Counted from the stretch's first letter, positions 48,465 through 60,610 are shown. The stretch: 64,000 nucleotides of DNA from Apricaphanius iberus (GCA_028564705.1 JAPXFQ010002620.1:744001-808000), one strand, 5' to 3'. Translations and numbers: made by a program. The notes: a model not told the origin generated them from the sequence alone.

Positions 48465-51400
48465 CGTTTGAAAGTTCAGTGCTTGTACTGCTAACAGATA
48501 ATAGGGTAACATCGCTTCTTTCCTCTTTGAGATTTGACTGTGGATGTTGGGGTAACCTTGCTGCATATGTTTTAGAAGCAGAACACTGTGGAGTAGCCAT
48601 GTCTTTCACATCAGCAATATTCACTTGCAAATAGCTGGGAAATCCAGCAATCTGAGAAAGGTGTGGACATGACGAAGTCATCGTCAGCATTGGCTTAATT
48701 TCTTGTGTATGATGCAATATTGAAAGGAAAGTTGCAGCACAAGTCTTTTTTTGCTCCTTCTCAAACAAGACAATATTCTGTGTTATCCAAGTGTGTGTTT
48801 CTGTGCATTCAGAGCTAAGTCGTCTTGCTGATGGAAAACCAGGGACACATGAAACACATGGAGAAGATGTGTACAAACTGATCATATTTGGTGGCCTGTT
48901 TATTTTTTCGGCAGAAGAAAAACCACAAATTCTGGTCTTTTTAGGACAGGATGTCACTAACAGAAGCATACCTTTCCTACTGTAGAAATCTAGCTGCTCC
49001 TGTTCATGTATTGAGATACTTTTGTGCTTCTCTTGAGGTTTCATCAGTATCAGTTTTGTTTCACTTAGCCATTCTTTACTTGGGACTGTAGTCAAAGAAG
49101 AAAATCCTTTGATACATGAAGTACTGGGGCAACAGGGTACAAGACTTGTCATACTAGGTTCCATGCAGAACTTGAGTTTAGGTTTGGAGTGTTTCTCTGC
49201 TTTAAGACTTGGATGGCATTGGATGAATGATGGAAAACCAGGGATGAGTGATTCTTTTGGGCACGATTGCACCAAACGCATCATTTCCTTTGTTCTCTCT
49301 TTGTTATTTGGTGAGAAGTCCAAAGTCAGCTGAAGAATCCTTTGTGACTTGTTCATTAACAAACCTAAATCAGCAGCCCAACCTACTTCATTCTGTGGTT
49401 CTAGTGATGGGTGTCCTGCTATACAAGATGTTACAGGGCACAAGGGAAGGAGGCTGACTATATTCAGTTTATGATATTCAACTTTGGGATGAGGAACAGA
49501 AGGGAAACCTTTAATACTTGATACTTTAGGACAGGATGGTAAGAGGTAAACCATTCCTTTCACTTGTCTCTTGTCTCTACCACAAGGATCACTAAGTAAC
49601 AAGTGTTTGTCTTTCAGACGTGCTTCAAATAGAGCTTCTTTGCTGATTGTCCACAATTTTGGACTAAGCAATGATGGAAATCCTGCGATCTGGGAGTTAT
49701 TTGGACATGAACTTGAAAGACTCACCATACTTCTTGTGTCAGTATAAGTCACTTTGGGTTTTATCATCGATGCAAAGCCAGGGATGAGTGATTCTTTTGG
49801 ACAAGATGAAGCAAAGCATAACATGTTCTTTGATTTGTCTGCATTTCTTGGCCATAAATTAACACTAAGCTCAGCAGTCCTTTGTGATCGGTACATCAAT
49901 GAACCTATGTTGGCAGCCCAGCCTTCTTCATTGTGTTGTTCTAGTGATGGGTGTCCTGCTATACAAGATGTTACAGGGCACAAGGGAAGGAGGCTGACTA
50001 TATTCAGTTTATGATATTCAACTTTGGGATGAGGAACAGAAGGGAAACCTTTAATACTTGATACTTTAGGACAGGATGGTAAGAGGTAAACCATTCCTTT
50101 CACTTGTCTCTTGTTTCTACCACAAGGATCACTAAGTAACAAGTGTTTGTCTTTCAGACTTGCTTCAAACAGAGCTTCTTTGCTGATTGTCCACAATTTT
50201 GGACTAAGCAATGATGGAAATCCTGCGACCTGGGAGTTATTTGGACATGAACTTGAAAGACTCACCATACTTCTTGTGTCAGTATAAGTCACTTTGGGTT
50301 TTATCATCGATGCAAAGCCAGGGATGAGTGATTCTTTTGGACAAGATGAAGCAAAGCATAACATTTTCTTTGATTTGTCTGCATTTCTTGGCCATACATT
50401 AACACTAAGCTCAGCAGTCCTTTGTGATCGGTACATCAATGAACCTATGTTGGCAGCCCAGCCTTCTTCATTGTGTTGTTCCAGTGATGGGCATCCTGGT
50501 ATATAAGAAATTAAAGGACACAAGGTAAGGAGACTGACTTCACCAGTTTTGTAATACTCAACTTTTGGATAAAGAACTGACGGAAAACCTTTAATTTGTG
50601 AAACCCTAGGACAAGATGGTAAGAGGTAAACCATTCCTTTCACTTGACTCTTGTCTCTATCACATGGATCACTAAGGAACAAGTGTTTGTCTTTCAGCCT
50701 TGCTTCAAACAGAGTTTCTTTACTTACTTTCCACAATTTTGGACTAAGCAATGATGTAAATCCTGTAATCTGGGAGATCTTTGGACATGAACCCAAAAGA
50801 CTCACCATACTTCTTGTGTCAATATCAGTCACTTTGTGTGCTTGTATTGATGCAAAGCCAGGGATGAGTGATTCTTTCGGGCAAGCTGAAACAAAATGCA
50901 ACATTTCCTTTGCTATGTCTCTGTTACTTGGTAATAGATCAATACTAAACTGAAGAGTCCTTTGTGACCTGTACATTAATGAACCTATGTCAGCAGCCCA
51001 ACCTTCCCTATTCTGTTGTTCCAGTGATGGACAACCTTGTACACAAGAAAGTAAAGGACACAAGGGAAGGAGACTGACTATATTTGGTTTGTAATACTCA
51101 ACTTTGGGATTAGGAACAGAAGGGAAACCTTTAATTCGTGAAACACTGGGACAAGATGGTAAGAGGGAAATCATTCCTTTCACTTGTCTCTTGTCTCTGT
51201 CACACGATTCAGTAAGTAACAGAAGCTTGTTTTTCATCCTTGGTTCAAACAGTGGATCTTTGCTTACTTTCCAAAATATTGGACTAAGAAATGAGGAAAT
51301 TCCTGGAATCTGGGATTTTTTTGCACAGGAAGTCGAAAGGTTTACCATACTTGTCTCAATATCAGTCACTCCCGGTTCAGTTTTAGAAGGAAACCCAGGG

Positions 51401-52807
51401 ATGATTGACTCATTTGGGCAACTTTGTAAAAGAGAAACACTTTTCATTTTTTCCTTTATTTTGTTCATGTCTAGCAGTACTAGAAATGTATTTTTTAACA
51501 TTTTCTTGCACAATGGTTCACGATTGACTGCCCAGTTTTTGCTGTCTGCTTTCTGGACAGATGGAAAGCCAGCCATTGTGGAGACAGAAGGACAGGATGG
51601 AACAAGGTTCACTCCACTAGATCTATTGCAAATGAGTATACGTTCCAAAGCAGATGGTAATCCAGATGCACAAGCTTGTCTTGGACAAGTTGGGGCTAAA
51701 GCTGTCATTCCTCTTGTATACCCGACAACACTACAAAGTCTATCTTTAAAATTGACTCTGCAAACTTTAAGATCTGTGACTGTGAAGGGTTTCAACTCTG
51801 TGACCCATTTTTTACTGAAATTACAATGTACTAATGATGGAATGCCCTCAATTGATGAGCTCTTTGGACATGAACCTGAAATGGAGATGTCTGATTCATG
51901 GGATCTGAAAGTAGTCTCTACAACTGAGGACACTACAGTTGCAGAAGGTTTTGTTTGTATTTTCTTATTCCTGAGCAGCTCTCGTTCAGATATTGACTGT
52001 TTATCATCGTTCGTAACAGTTTTCTTTGATAGTTTTGTACTGTAGTGACTTTTGCCTCTTTTTTGTGGCATAGATGGGAAACCTGGAATTCTAGTTTGCC
52101 TTGGACAACATGGTGTCAATAAAACACTTTCTTTCTCAAGGTTTGTATTCTCTTCAAATCCATGTTGCTGTCCTTTTTCATTTTGCAACCCTTTCTTCCA
52201 AATTGTCACTTGATCAACTGGCCAGAGTTTTTCATCACTAGTCTGTGATATGCATGGCATCCCGGGTATCTTTGTCATTCTGCAACAGTTTTCCAAGAAA
52301 GCGAATTGTTTACTGTAAGATTCAGGCCTCGGAAAATGTGGAACATAACATGTACTAGAACACAAGGAGCTTTCATCCTCCATTTGTTTCAGATATCCAT
52401 GTGACTGAAAATCATACTCATCGTTTGGCATTTCAACAATCTGTAGTTCAGTTTCGACTCTTTGGCAAAAAAGTACATGGTCTTCCATCCCAGCTTCTTT
52501 GTCCAGTTTTAGTTTTTCAATGTCATCAGCATGTAACTTTATGGAAGCACTAACTGATGGAGCTGGACCAACCATTTCCTTTATCTGTCCAGTTTCTTGC
52601 ATTTCCTGTGTAGTTACACTTAGAAGCTTCTCCCTATTTGAGGGACATTTCCATGGTCTCACTTGAGGCTCCTGCCACTTCATAGTTCCCACTGCAGGAG
52701 CATTTTGTGACTGATATGCTGAAATAGTTCTTGGGTTTTCAAACAGGAGTTCCCCTGATTCAGTAAAAATTGGGCAGGGAGGTAGCAGTGAAACCGTGTT
52801 CTTATCA
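48465..52807 (-). CDS. ehbp1l1: ehbp1l1 giant exon encoding about 26 SCPxxSxIxGFPS repeats
   Basis: This exon holds 4,343 bp and 1,447 uninterrupted codons between a CTCTTTTTAG acceptor and an AACG|GTGAGAC donor. It is built from a motif of about 15 residues with consensus SCPxxSxIxGFPS: a Cys-Pro turn, Ser, a hydrophobic residue, then Gly-Phe/Cys/His-Pro-Ser. I count about 26 copies. They alternate in spacing (about 31 and 58-60 residues), making a higher-order unit of four motifs in 180 residues (540 bp). Spacers recur too: KVEYHKLNIVSLLPLCP, LLSPKLWTISKEALFEA and QHNEEGWAANIGSLMYRSQ. I recognise no named domain. The position between the C2 and CH regions matches the large variable region of EHBP1L1. 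The open frame runs past the donor, but the spliced frame leaves it there. The antisense frames that are also open are shadows of the repeat composition. Confidence 0.88.
49241..51397 (-). repeat. 540-bp in-frame tandem array (four units) inside the giant exon
   Basis: The marker gggatgagtgattcttt (fourth and fifth copies diverged) recurs at 49241, 49781, 50321, 50861 and 51398, giving spacings of 540, 540, 540 and 537 bp. A second marker, agtgatggg, recurs at about 49403, 49943 and 50483 (agtgatgga at about 51023). Each unit equals 180 codons and four CP..GFPS motifs. The tract 49401-49940 differs from 49941-50480 at only about six bases by eye, so one duplication or conversion is recent. 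The outer units are more diverged. Confidence 0.92.
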
Positions 52808-54990
52808 CTAAAAAGAGGGTAAATACAAGAATTCAGTCAACATTTACTTTTGACAAATATTTATCACACTATAACAGCCAACCACATAATGTATTTTATA
52901 CTTAACAGTAAAAAATTATACTAATAAAAAAATAAATCCAAAAGCCTCTTGAAAAAGTATGCATTCCTCATTAACCTGACCATAACAGGGTCAATTGTAC
53001 AAACTGATAAAAAAACAACAACAGTCCAGTCTGTTTGAGATTAATTTTTAAACAGTGTTAAACCCTCTGCTGAATTTTTTTTTGAAAGCCTGGTTTACCG
53101 GAAAATGAAACCACAAAGATATTAGGCAGTCATCATGTTACTAAAGTTTTTGCATTGTCCTCAAAGCAAAACTTGCCTACCTTCTTGTAAAAGAAATCAC
53201 TATCCTGCTATACAAAAGGGACTCCGTTTCCACCAGATTGTCAATAAGGTTGAACAAAACTGTTGGTATTCCTTCACTTTTCTTGTTGCAATTCTCATTG
53301 GAAAGCTTTTTAAAAACTACCCTTCCTTAAATGCTCTAGTCTAGAAGTTACAAGAAGGTACTGTACAGAAAAATTTAAATCACTTTTATATATTAGATTT
53401 TTTTTTCAGATGAACAAAACAGCAAATTGTTCAAACTATCATAGAGGTAATTAAAATTAATTCAAATGAATCACAAAAGGTGTAAGAAACCTTGGTATGG
53501 AGCACAGCTAAAACATAATTGGGGTCATCTTTTTTTTTAATCAACCCACCGTTTTGTTGTGCATTTGCAAGTTTGTCAGAGAGCTGTCAAAATAAGTTTT
53601 TCTGTCCTACTTGTATAACTTCCCTAATGTTTTGTTTTTTTACATTCTGAAAATGTGCTTCCTTTTTCCTTTTTCCTTTTTCCGATGTCAAGTGACACCC
53701 AAGATTAAGGCAAGTCATTGCTATAAAGCAATAAAGTGTCTTGATTATGTAACTCCTCTTAACCATTCAATCTAAATATTCTCTCTCCTTTTGGTTACTG
53801 GCAGTTTTCAATCAACATTCGTAGGGCATTAGTATCATCTTGTACTACAAAGTTTGGATCAAACAAAAGCAGTCATGCAATACTGTCATATTTCATAAAT
53901 TAGAATATGCATATTTCTGAGGCTTGGTTATCAGAAAAAATAATAACCTTTTAGCAATTTTTTATTGGTCTGATATGATATCCTGAATTTAAAAGTTTGT
54001 TTTTCATACATTTTAACCAGCATAACATAATCAATAAAAATAAAGGCCTGAAAACATCAGTCTGTGTGGAATTAATCTATATCTATGTTTCATTGAGTAA
54101 GTTGAATTTCTGACATAAATTAACTTTTTAATAATATTCAAATTAATTAAATATGGCTTTATTAAAAACATTAAGCAAAGCCTAGACCTAACTATACCCA
54201 GACATATCTATACACAGCACATAATAAAAGCCAAATGTGTACTTTTATTTCGAACTACACTTGGTATTGTGAAGTCATAAAACAAACCAGACTGAAGATC
54301 ATAATTTTAACCTAAAGTTTAAAAGTAAATGTCTAACACACAAATTAATGCACTGCCGTGAGTTTCGTAATCATATTCTTAATTTAATTCAGCATCAAAA
54401 ATTCAGTCTGGTTCCAAAGTATTTGCAGGTTTATTGCTACAAGGTTAACTAAGGAGCAAGTTGGTTTGATACTTTTTCAAGGTTCTTTGGTTAGGCTGAG
54501 CTGAATAAGAATAATTATGAAAAAAAATATTAAAACGGTATTTAATATTGCATGCAGGTAAATGTAGCTTCTGTTCACTCCAAGCATATTCAATTCAGCC
54601 ACACAAAAATGCATGTGGAAGAGCAACACTCTTCAGAAAAGAACTTTGTTGAATTTCCTGTGGATGTGTTGGCATAGTGGTTTGCACCAGCACCCAATTT
54701 TATCAAGTTTTTTTGCAAGTTATTTAAGCAGCTTTCACAGTATTGCAATATCTTTTGGGACTATTTACTTCTGTTTAGGCTCATGTGTGTGCTGAGGTGA
54801 CCACACAAATGCAGGTTTATGATTCTGTGATAGTGGCTTCTGATAAAAATGGACTTTTTCAAGCTGTAGACCACGCCTCACCCACTGGAAGGGGTGACGG
54901 ACTTTGATACACTTAAATATGAGCAAGCAATGGACGAACAAAAGGACAGACAGATTTTTGCTATCGAACTCATTAACAGATATTCTTGCT
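52808..54990. other. Intron sequence, nothing recognised
   Basis: This is the AT-rich intron upstream of the giant exon, with a tttcc-type simple repeat near 53660. No gene was seen. Confidence 0.5.
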
Positions 54991-54999
54991 ACCTTTTAA

Positions 55000-56110
55000 C
55001 TAGAGCTTGGTGTCGATTCTGATTGCAAGAATTGATTTGATTCCAATTCTGAAGATATAGAATTAATTATGAATAGGGATTTCCCAATCCAAACATGTGA
55101 TCAGATATTGGGATAGATTATTTGATTTTTAAATGATCAGAATCGGGCAGAAATTATTGGATATACCCTTAGAAAACAACAAGAGGGGCATTTTAAATCT
55201 ATTCAGGGATAGAGATTGTCAAATGGAACGACAATGTTTTGGTTTTACAAGTTCCACTACGTCTATTTTTACTGTTGCACGGATGACAACACTGTAACAT
55301 CACACAATTTAAGGCAGGAAGGGGATTCAGCCAACACATTGAGCCATTAGCTAGCACGCTAATGCAGGGCATACGTTTCAGCTCACTAAAGGAAAACTTT
55401 CTCCAGTTTGGACATATTTCCACCTGCACAGTGAAGGCAGTGCAGCAGCTTGTTATGTAAGGAAATTGGGGCTTTCACATGGTGGGAAACAGAGAGCAGC
55501 ATTCAGCAGTATGAATCTCATACACCACTCTGACAAAAACACTGAGCCAACTGAACCTGAAAGATACGTTAAAAGATAAAAATAAATTCTCTAAGGACAG
55601 AGAAAAGGTTTAGAGCCCAGGCAGCCAGAATTATCACAGTGGATGACCAGCTGCTGTTTGTGGTTGCAAACATTAGATTTCGCTGTCTCTCGGAGCACCT
55701 GGAGTCATGGTATGACTGACTGTATCAAATGCACCTGCTTTTGGGTTTACCACACAGAGATATGGGGCCTGATTTATCAAAGGTTTGCCCTTGTTAAGAC
55801 GTTTGCAAATCTCACAGGAGGCAGAAAAACATGCAGCAGCCAATTTACTAAGCAGGCACAGAGAGCATTGCACCTGTTAAACCTGCAGAAAGGTGTGCGC
55901 AATCCATTTAGTGGGTGAGGTTACAATTCACAGGGGGAAACTATAAACCCTTAAACAGCTAGACCTCAAAATGCCCATCTGGACATGTTTTTCCTACTTT
56001 TGCTTTAAAAATGGTAGACAATGCTACAAAGTTGAATTGATCTTTGGATGCACAAATTGATCTTTAGGAATTTTTATAAGAATCAATTTAGAATCAACTA
56101 ATCAATTTTT
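55000..56110 (+). pseudogene. hAT (ZBED-like) transposase relic
   Basis: Around 55450-55560 a frame reads CYVRKLGLSHGGKQRAAFSS, then MNLIHHSDKNTEPTEPERYV, like a degenerate BED zinc finger. Around 55617-55715 another reads ARIITVDDQLLFVVANIRFR, then CLSEHLESWYD, matching the conserved hAT ITVDDQPFSVV...GFRRLLEHLEPRY motif. Ends near 55010 and 56100 both carry gattct/agaatca-rich words. Part of the stretch after 55760 (cctgatttatcaaaggtttg) looks like a separate repeat. Confidence 0.65.
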
Positions 56111-56169
56111 ACTTTTAAAGATGTATTTTCCTGAGTAGTGTTTCTGTGTAAGTTTGTTTGTTTCTTTTG

Positions 56170-56393
56170 TTTGTTCGGAGGATCGTAGGTTTGATTCCAG
56201 CGTGCTCCAGTCACATGTCGTTGTGTCCCTGGGCAAGGCACTTAACCCCAAATTGCCTACCGATAATTGTATCGGTGTATGAATGTGTGTGCTTTTGTGT
56301 GAATGGGTGAATGTGGCTCCGGTATAAAGCACTTTGAGTGGTCAACATGACTAGAAAAGCGCTATAAAAATTCAGTCAATTTACCATTTGTTT
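56170..56393 (+). mobile_element. tRNA-derived SINE, 5'-truncated
   Basis: It matches the body and tail of the SINE at 1024-1287 (gggcaaggcacttaacccc, gcgctataaaaattcagtca). Box B survives as ggtttgattcc; box A is missing. Confidence 0.82.
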
Positions 56394-56543
56394 GAGTTAG
56401 TGCATTGTTTTGCTGGCAGTTCAAGGAAAATGTGTTGCTACAACTTCATGAGAAAGGTAAAACAGGTTATCAAATCTCTACAAAATGCAAAGCACTAAAG
56501 CCATGCAGCATCTATTGCTTCATTACTGTCAATCTACACTTAC

Positions 56544-56723
56544 CGACACTCACTAGGTCTTCCACATGCTTGTTCAACAGCCTCACCACACAATGACTCT
56601 ATAGTAAAACTATCTTTTGGTTTCCCTGAGGGCAAGTGTCCAGGTGTTTCCACTGTGACTTTAGTAGTGCCTGATTCTTTTACAACAGTATCTCTTTTTT
56701 CAGCATCCTTCTGAGCTACAGGG
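56544..56723 (-). CDS. ehbp1l1: ehbp1l1 exon preceding the giant repeat exon
   Basis: The acceptor is TTTTTGTTTCAG and the donor is TGTCG|GTAAGTG. It is 180 bp with one leading and two trailing bases, encoding PVAQKDAEKRDTVVKE... to GRPSEC. Its phase-2 donor is compatible with the acceptors of the exons starting at 52807, 48103, 47677, 46917 and 44798. Skipping the giant exon together with its small partner would therefore keep the frame. Confidence 0.85.
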
Positions 56724-57412
56724 CTGAAACAAAAATAAGAGAATAAATGAGAAATTTGTGATATCATATTATAATTTGCTACTAATCAGTTATTCATTGC
56801 AAAATGCATCAAACCACTGCATCACAAGCTAGACAAGTCAACCCACCGGTCACTAACAGTCAACAACAATGGCACATCAGGACTGCCAAATTATGAAGTT
56901 CAAGTTTGTAAAAAAAAAAAGAGTTTCAGAAACAACTGTTTTAAAAAGTAAACCAAGAAGAGTCCAAATTTTCCTTCATGAAATGATTTCAACAGTCCGG
57001 GTTTCTTTCTGTGACAGTCAGGCTTCGGAATCATGTTTTTAAGAACTCTGGTACAGCTGCTCTCTCACCATAACTTCAGAATGTTACAGAGTGAATATTT
57101 TTATGACTAATCTATCACTATTACTATGTATCATGTTTTCCCATAAACTATAAGCTATAGAAAGATTGAGGAAAACAAAATTCCCAAAAATACCTCAGTG
57201 GCTTGTTTTCATTTTCAAGGATTTGCTTAAAAGGAAAGGACCAGCATTTTGATGAAGGTTTGGATATTATCATTTTCAGTTTGTTTTTCCTATTCTTAAT
57301 TTTTGATAAGGACAACTTTGTAAAAGAAAAACTGACAATTGTTGTGTCTTCATCTTAAATTATTACTAAAAGAACATCTTATGACAGCCTATGCAGATCG
57401 AGATAATAAATA

Positions 57413-59017
57413 CAGTGGGGCATAAAAGTATTTAGTCAGCCAGCGGTTGTGCAAGTTCTCCCACTTAAAAAATGATAGAGGTCAGTATTTTTCATCATAG
57501 GTACACTTCAACTGTGAGAGACAGAATGTGAAAAAAAAAATCCAGGAATTCACATTGTAGGTTTTTAAAAGAATTTATTTGTAAATTATGGTGGAAAATA
57601 AGTATTTGGTCACTTCAAACAAGGAAGATCTCTGGCTCTCACAGACCTGTAACTTCTTCTTTAAGAAGCTCTTCTGTCCTCCACTCGTTACCTGTATTAA
57701 TGGCACCTGTTTGAACTCGTTATCTGTATAAAAGACACCTGTCCACAGCCTCAAACAGTCAGACTCCAAACTCCACTATGGCCAAGACCAAAGAGCTTTC
57801 GAAGGACACCAGGAAAAGAATTGTAGACCTGCACCTGACTGGGAAGAGTGAATCTACAATAGGCAAGCAGCTTGGTGTGAAAAAATCAACTGTGGGAGCA
57901 ATTATCAGAAAATGGAAGACATACAAGACCACTGATAATCTCCCTCGATCTGGGGCTCCACGCAAGATCTCATCCCGTGGGGTCAAAATGATCATGAGAA
58001 CGGTGAGCAAAAATCCCAGAACCACACGGGGGGACCTGGTGAATGACCTGCAGAGAGCTGGGACCAAAGTAACAAAGGTTACCATCAGTAACACACTACA
58101 ACGACAGGGAATCAAATCCTGCAGTGCCAGACGTGTCCCCCTGCTTAAGCCAGCGCATGTCCAGGCCCGTCTGAAGTTTGCCAGAGAGCACATGGATGAT
58201 ACAGCAGAGGATTGGGAGAATGTCATGTGGTCAGATGAAACCAAAGTAGAACTTTTTGGTATAAACTCAACTCGTCGTGTTTGGAGGAAAAAGATTACTG
58301 AGTTGCATCCCAAGAACACCATACCTACTGTTAAGCATAGGAGTGGAAACATCATGCTTTGGGGCTGTTTTTCTGCTAAGGGGACAGGATGACTGATCCG
58401 TGTTAAGGAAAGAATAAATGGGACCATGTATGGTGAGATTTTGAGCCAAAACCTCCTTCCATCAGTGAGAGCTTTGAAGATGAAACGTGGCTGGGTCTTC
58501 CAACATGACAATGATCCCAAACACACCGCCCGGGCAACGAAGGAGTGGCTCCGTAAGAAGCATTTGAAAGTCCTGGAGTGGCCTAGCCAGTCTCCAGACC
58601 TCAACCCCAAAAAAAATCTGTGGAGGGAGTTGAAAGTCCGTGTTGCTCGACGACAGCCCCAAAACATCACTGCTCTCGAGAAGATCTGCATGGAGGAATG
58701 GGCCAAAACACCAGCTACTGTGTGTGCAAACCTGGTAAAGACCTATAGTAATCGTTTGACCTCTGTTATCGCCAACAAAGGTTATATTACAAAGTATTGA
58801 GTTGAATTTTTGTTATTGACCAAATACTTATTTTCCAGCATAATTTACAAATAAATTCTTAAAAAATCCTACAATGTGATTTCCTGGATTTTTTTTTCAC
58901 ATTATGTCTCTCACAGTTGAAGTGTACCTATGATGAAAATTACTGACCTCTGTCATCATTTTAAGTGGGAGAACTTGCACAATCGGTGGCTGACTAAATA
59001 CTTTTTTTGCCCCACTG
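57413..59017 (+). mobile_element. Complete Tc1-type transposon (Passport-like), 1,605 bp
   Basis: TA duplications flank it (57411-57412 and 59018-59019). The terminal inverted repeats are long, roughly 200 bp (left cagtggggcataaaagtatt; right aatactttttttgccccactg), and well preserved. The transposase frame lies between them. The sequence resembles the Passport-like fish Tc1 group as I remember it. Confidence 0.95.
57778..58800 (+). pseudogene. Tc1 transposase, inactivated
   Basis: The frame has 341 codons from ATG to TGA, the length of active fish Tc1 transposases, with no frameshift. The N-terminal paired-like helix-turn-helix part (about residues 1-110) includes [20 protein letters not shown] and the GRPR-like SGAPRK. 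The DDE domain has D153 (MWSDETK) and D244 (HDNDPKHT). Two changes break it: codon 205 is TGA at 58390-58392, where CGA is expected, and position 279, the catalytic Glu in SPDLNPxENLW, is Lys (codon AAA at 58612-58614, giving NPKKNLW). Both are loss-of-function changes. The complementary-strand open frame 57759-58706 is a shadow. Confidence 0.95.
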
Positions 59018-59898
59018 TATTAGTCTTCCACATGGAGGCATTTCACCTGTTTATCCGAAAACCTATGTCTACCAAAGAACGATGTTTGGTGCATTGTTAC
59101 ATTTAATTACCATAAGGTAACATGACTCCAGAATAGGCTGTTATCAATAGGTAACTATAGTTATCAACAATAGTTACCTCCAAACAAATGTGTGCAGCCA
59201 TCATCTCTTTTTATCAACTTAGTGTCATGGGAAAAATACCAGTTCAATAACAATAGCCTCCCATGCAGGGCACTTCTTTGGTATCAAGAAGATCAAAGTG
59301 AGAGGTTCAGATGCAAAAAAAGAGGCTTCACAACATCCAACAGTGACCAGCACATACTAGATTTGTCTGCTATTTCGTGTGCTGCTGAACTACTCTGCAA
59401 CCAAGGCACAGAAAGGTCAACCACTACAACAAGTGACATCTGTAGTCACAGTGAAGCATCTGATTATTCCTCCTAGATAAAAAAAGATATCAGAGTCTTG
59501 AAATCCTTTTTCAGTTCATGTCAGCCGCGATAACCCAAATTTTGTTTGATTTTGGAAGTTAGATTTGCCAAAGAGTTTAAAATGCTTAAAAAAACAACAC
59601 AATTTTTCACTCTGCACATGTTTTTATTTGATTGGTGCAACATTTTGTTTCATTGATCAGATTTGAGTTCTTATGCACAAACTGTAGCCTGGCCCCAAAC
59701 AACTTATGATACAAAATTAAAACCAAATGTCCCTGTCACCACTGTATGAGATGCATGAAGATTTACGGTTTGTTTGAAGGTTCTTATTGTTATATACAAA
59801 AATGTGTATAACAATAAGAACATTCAAGACAGTAGAAATGTACACAAAATGAAAATAGCAAAGATGATTAAACAGAGAGTATCTACAAATCCTGGAGG
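59018..59898. other. Intron sequence, nothing recognised
   Basis: No coding or repeat family was recognised between the Tc1 element and the MITE at 59.9 kb. Confidence 0.45.
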
Positions 59899-60306
59899 TA
59901 CTTGGGCCTTTTTTACACGGCAGGATTTTTAGGCCAATTTTGCCCCGATTCTCACCTTTCAACAAACCTAGATTACCAGGATGGCTCTTAAATTAATCCT
60001 AACAGATATTTCTGCTGTGTGTGGTGTGTTCTGAGCACTTGGGTCTGCTTGGAAGGACTTTAGAACCGCTCGGATCACAAATTGGGGATATTCAACATGT
60101 TGGATTGTCTTGGCCCGATATTACAGCATCTGTGGTGTGCTGCAAAGGGCAAAAGAGCATGCAGCCCGTTTGAATGTGACGTGGAGCCAATCAGAAAGTG
60201 AGGTGACAATTCCTTTTACATCATGAGGTTATGTGAGATTTCCTGTATGGACTTGGAATGCTTGTGAGTAAAATCAGTTCTGCCATGTGAACCAGGCCGT
60301 AATAAG
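59899..60306. mobile_element. MITE-like element (tentative)
   Basis: The left sequence gggccttttttacacggcag and the right sequence, read in reverse, ggcctggttcacatggcaga are similar, suggesting terminal inverted repeats. No clear target duplication was found. It lies just downstream of the exon at 60336 in transcript order. Confidence 0.5.
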
Positions 60307-60335
60307 CAGCTATGTTTTACAGTACATAAGCTCAC

Positions 60336-60474
60336 CCTGCTGATGGTTTGATGAGCTGTACTCCCAATGCTGCATCTTTCTTCTGCCCCAAAGCTATGGA
60401 TCTGTCTGTCCTCAGGACGGCTTCTGAACTCTGACTCTCCTCTTCATTCAAGGTGCTCAGCTGTCTCTTAAACT
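60336..60474 (-). CDS. ehbp1l1: ehbp1l1 exon with FKRQLSTLNEEE segment
   Basis: The acceptor TTTGCTTTTAG and donor GCAGG|GTGAGC frame a 139-bp exon that joins phase 1 upstream to phase 2 downstream. It begins EFKRQLSTLNEEESQSS, which resembles the segment following the C2 domain in EHBP1-type proteins. That resemblance is from memory. Confidence 0.8.
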
Positions 60475-60610
60475 CTAAAAGCAAAGAGAGAAACAGATGG
60501 GATTTAACCACATGGTTCAGTGTTGATGACCATATCACACACTAGTGTCGAGTCTTCAACCTGTTAAAGCATACTCAACCATGACTTGTTTTTTTTCTTT
60601 GTTTTTTTAC

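Noticed and set aside
49241..51398. CRISPR-like or satellite array
   Set aside because: The 540-bp units are coding, in frame and inside a spliced exon; there are no short spacers or cas genes in this animal genome.
51104..52045. Plus-strand 313-codon open frame
   Set aside because: It is antisense to the repeat exon. It is open because the sense codons of the repeat avoid antisense stops; it has no family resemblance and no splice context.
48465..52807. Separate intronless gene with its own GTG/ATG start near 52692
   Set aside because: An acceptor at 52807 and matching phases on both sides place it inside ehbp1l1. The frame upstream of the supposed start is open and continues the repeat (VSLLPPCP).
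57759..58706. Minus-strand 315-codon open frame in the Tc1 element
   Set aside because: It is a shadow of the transposase on the other strand.
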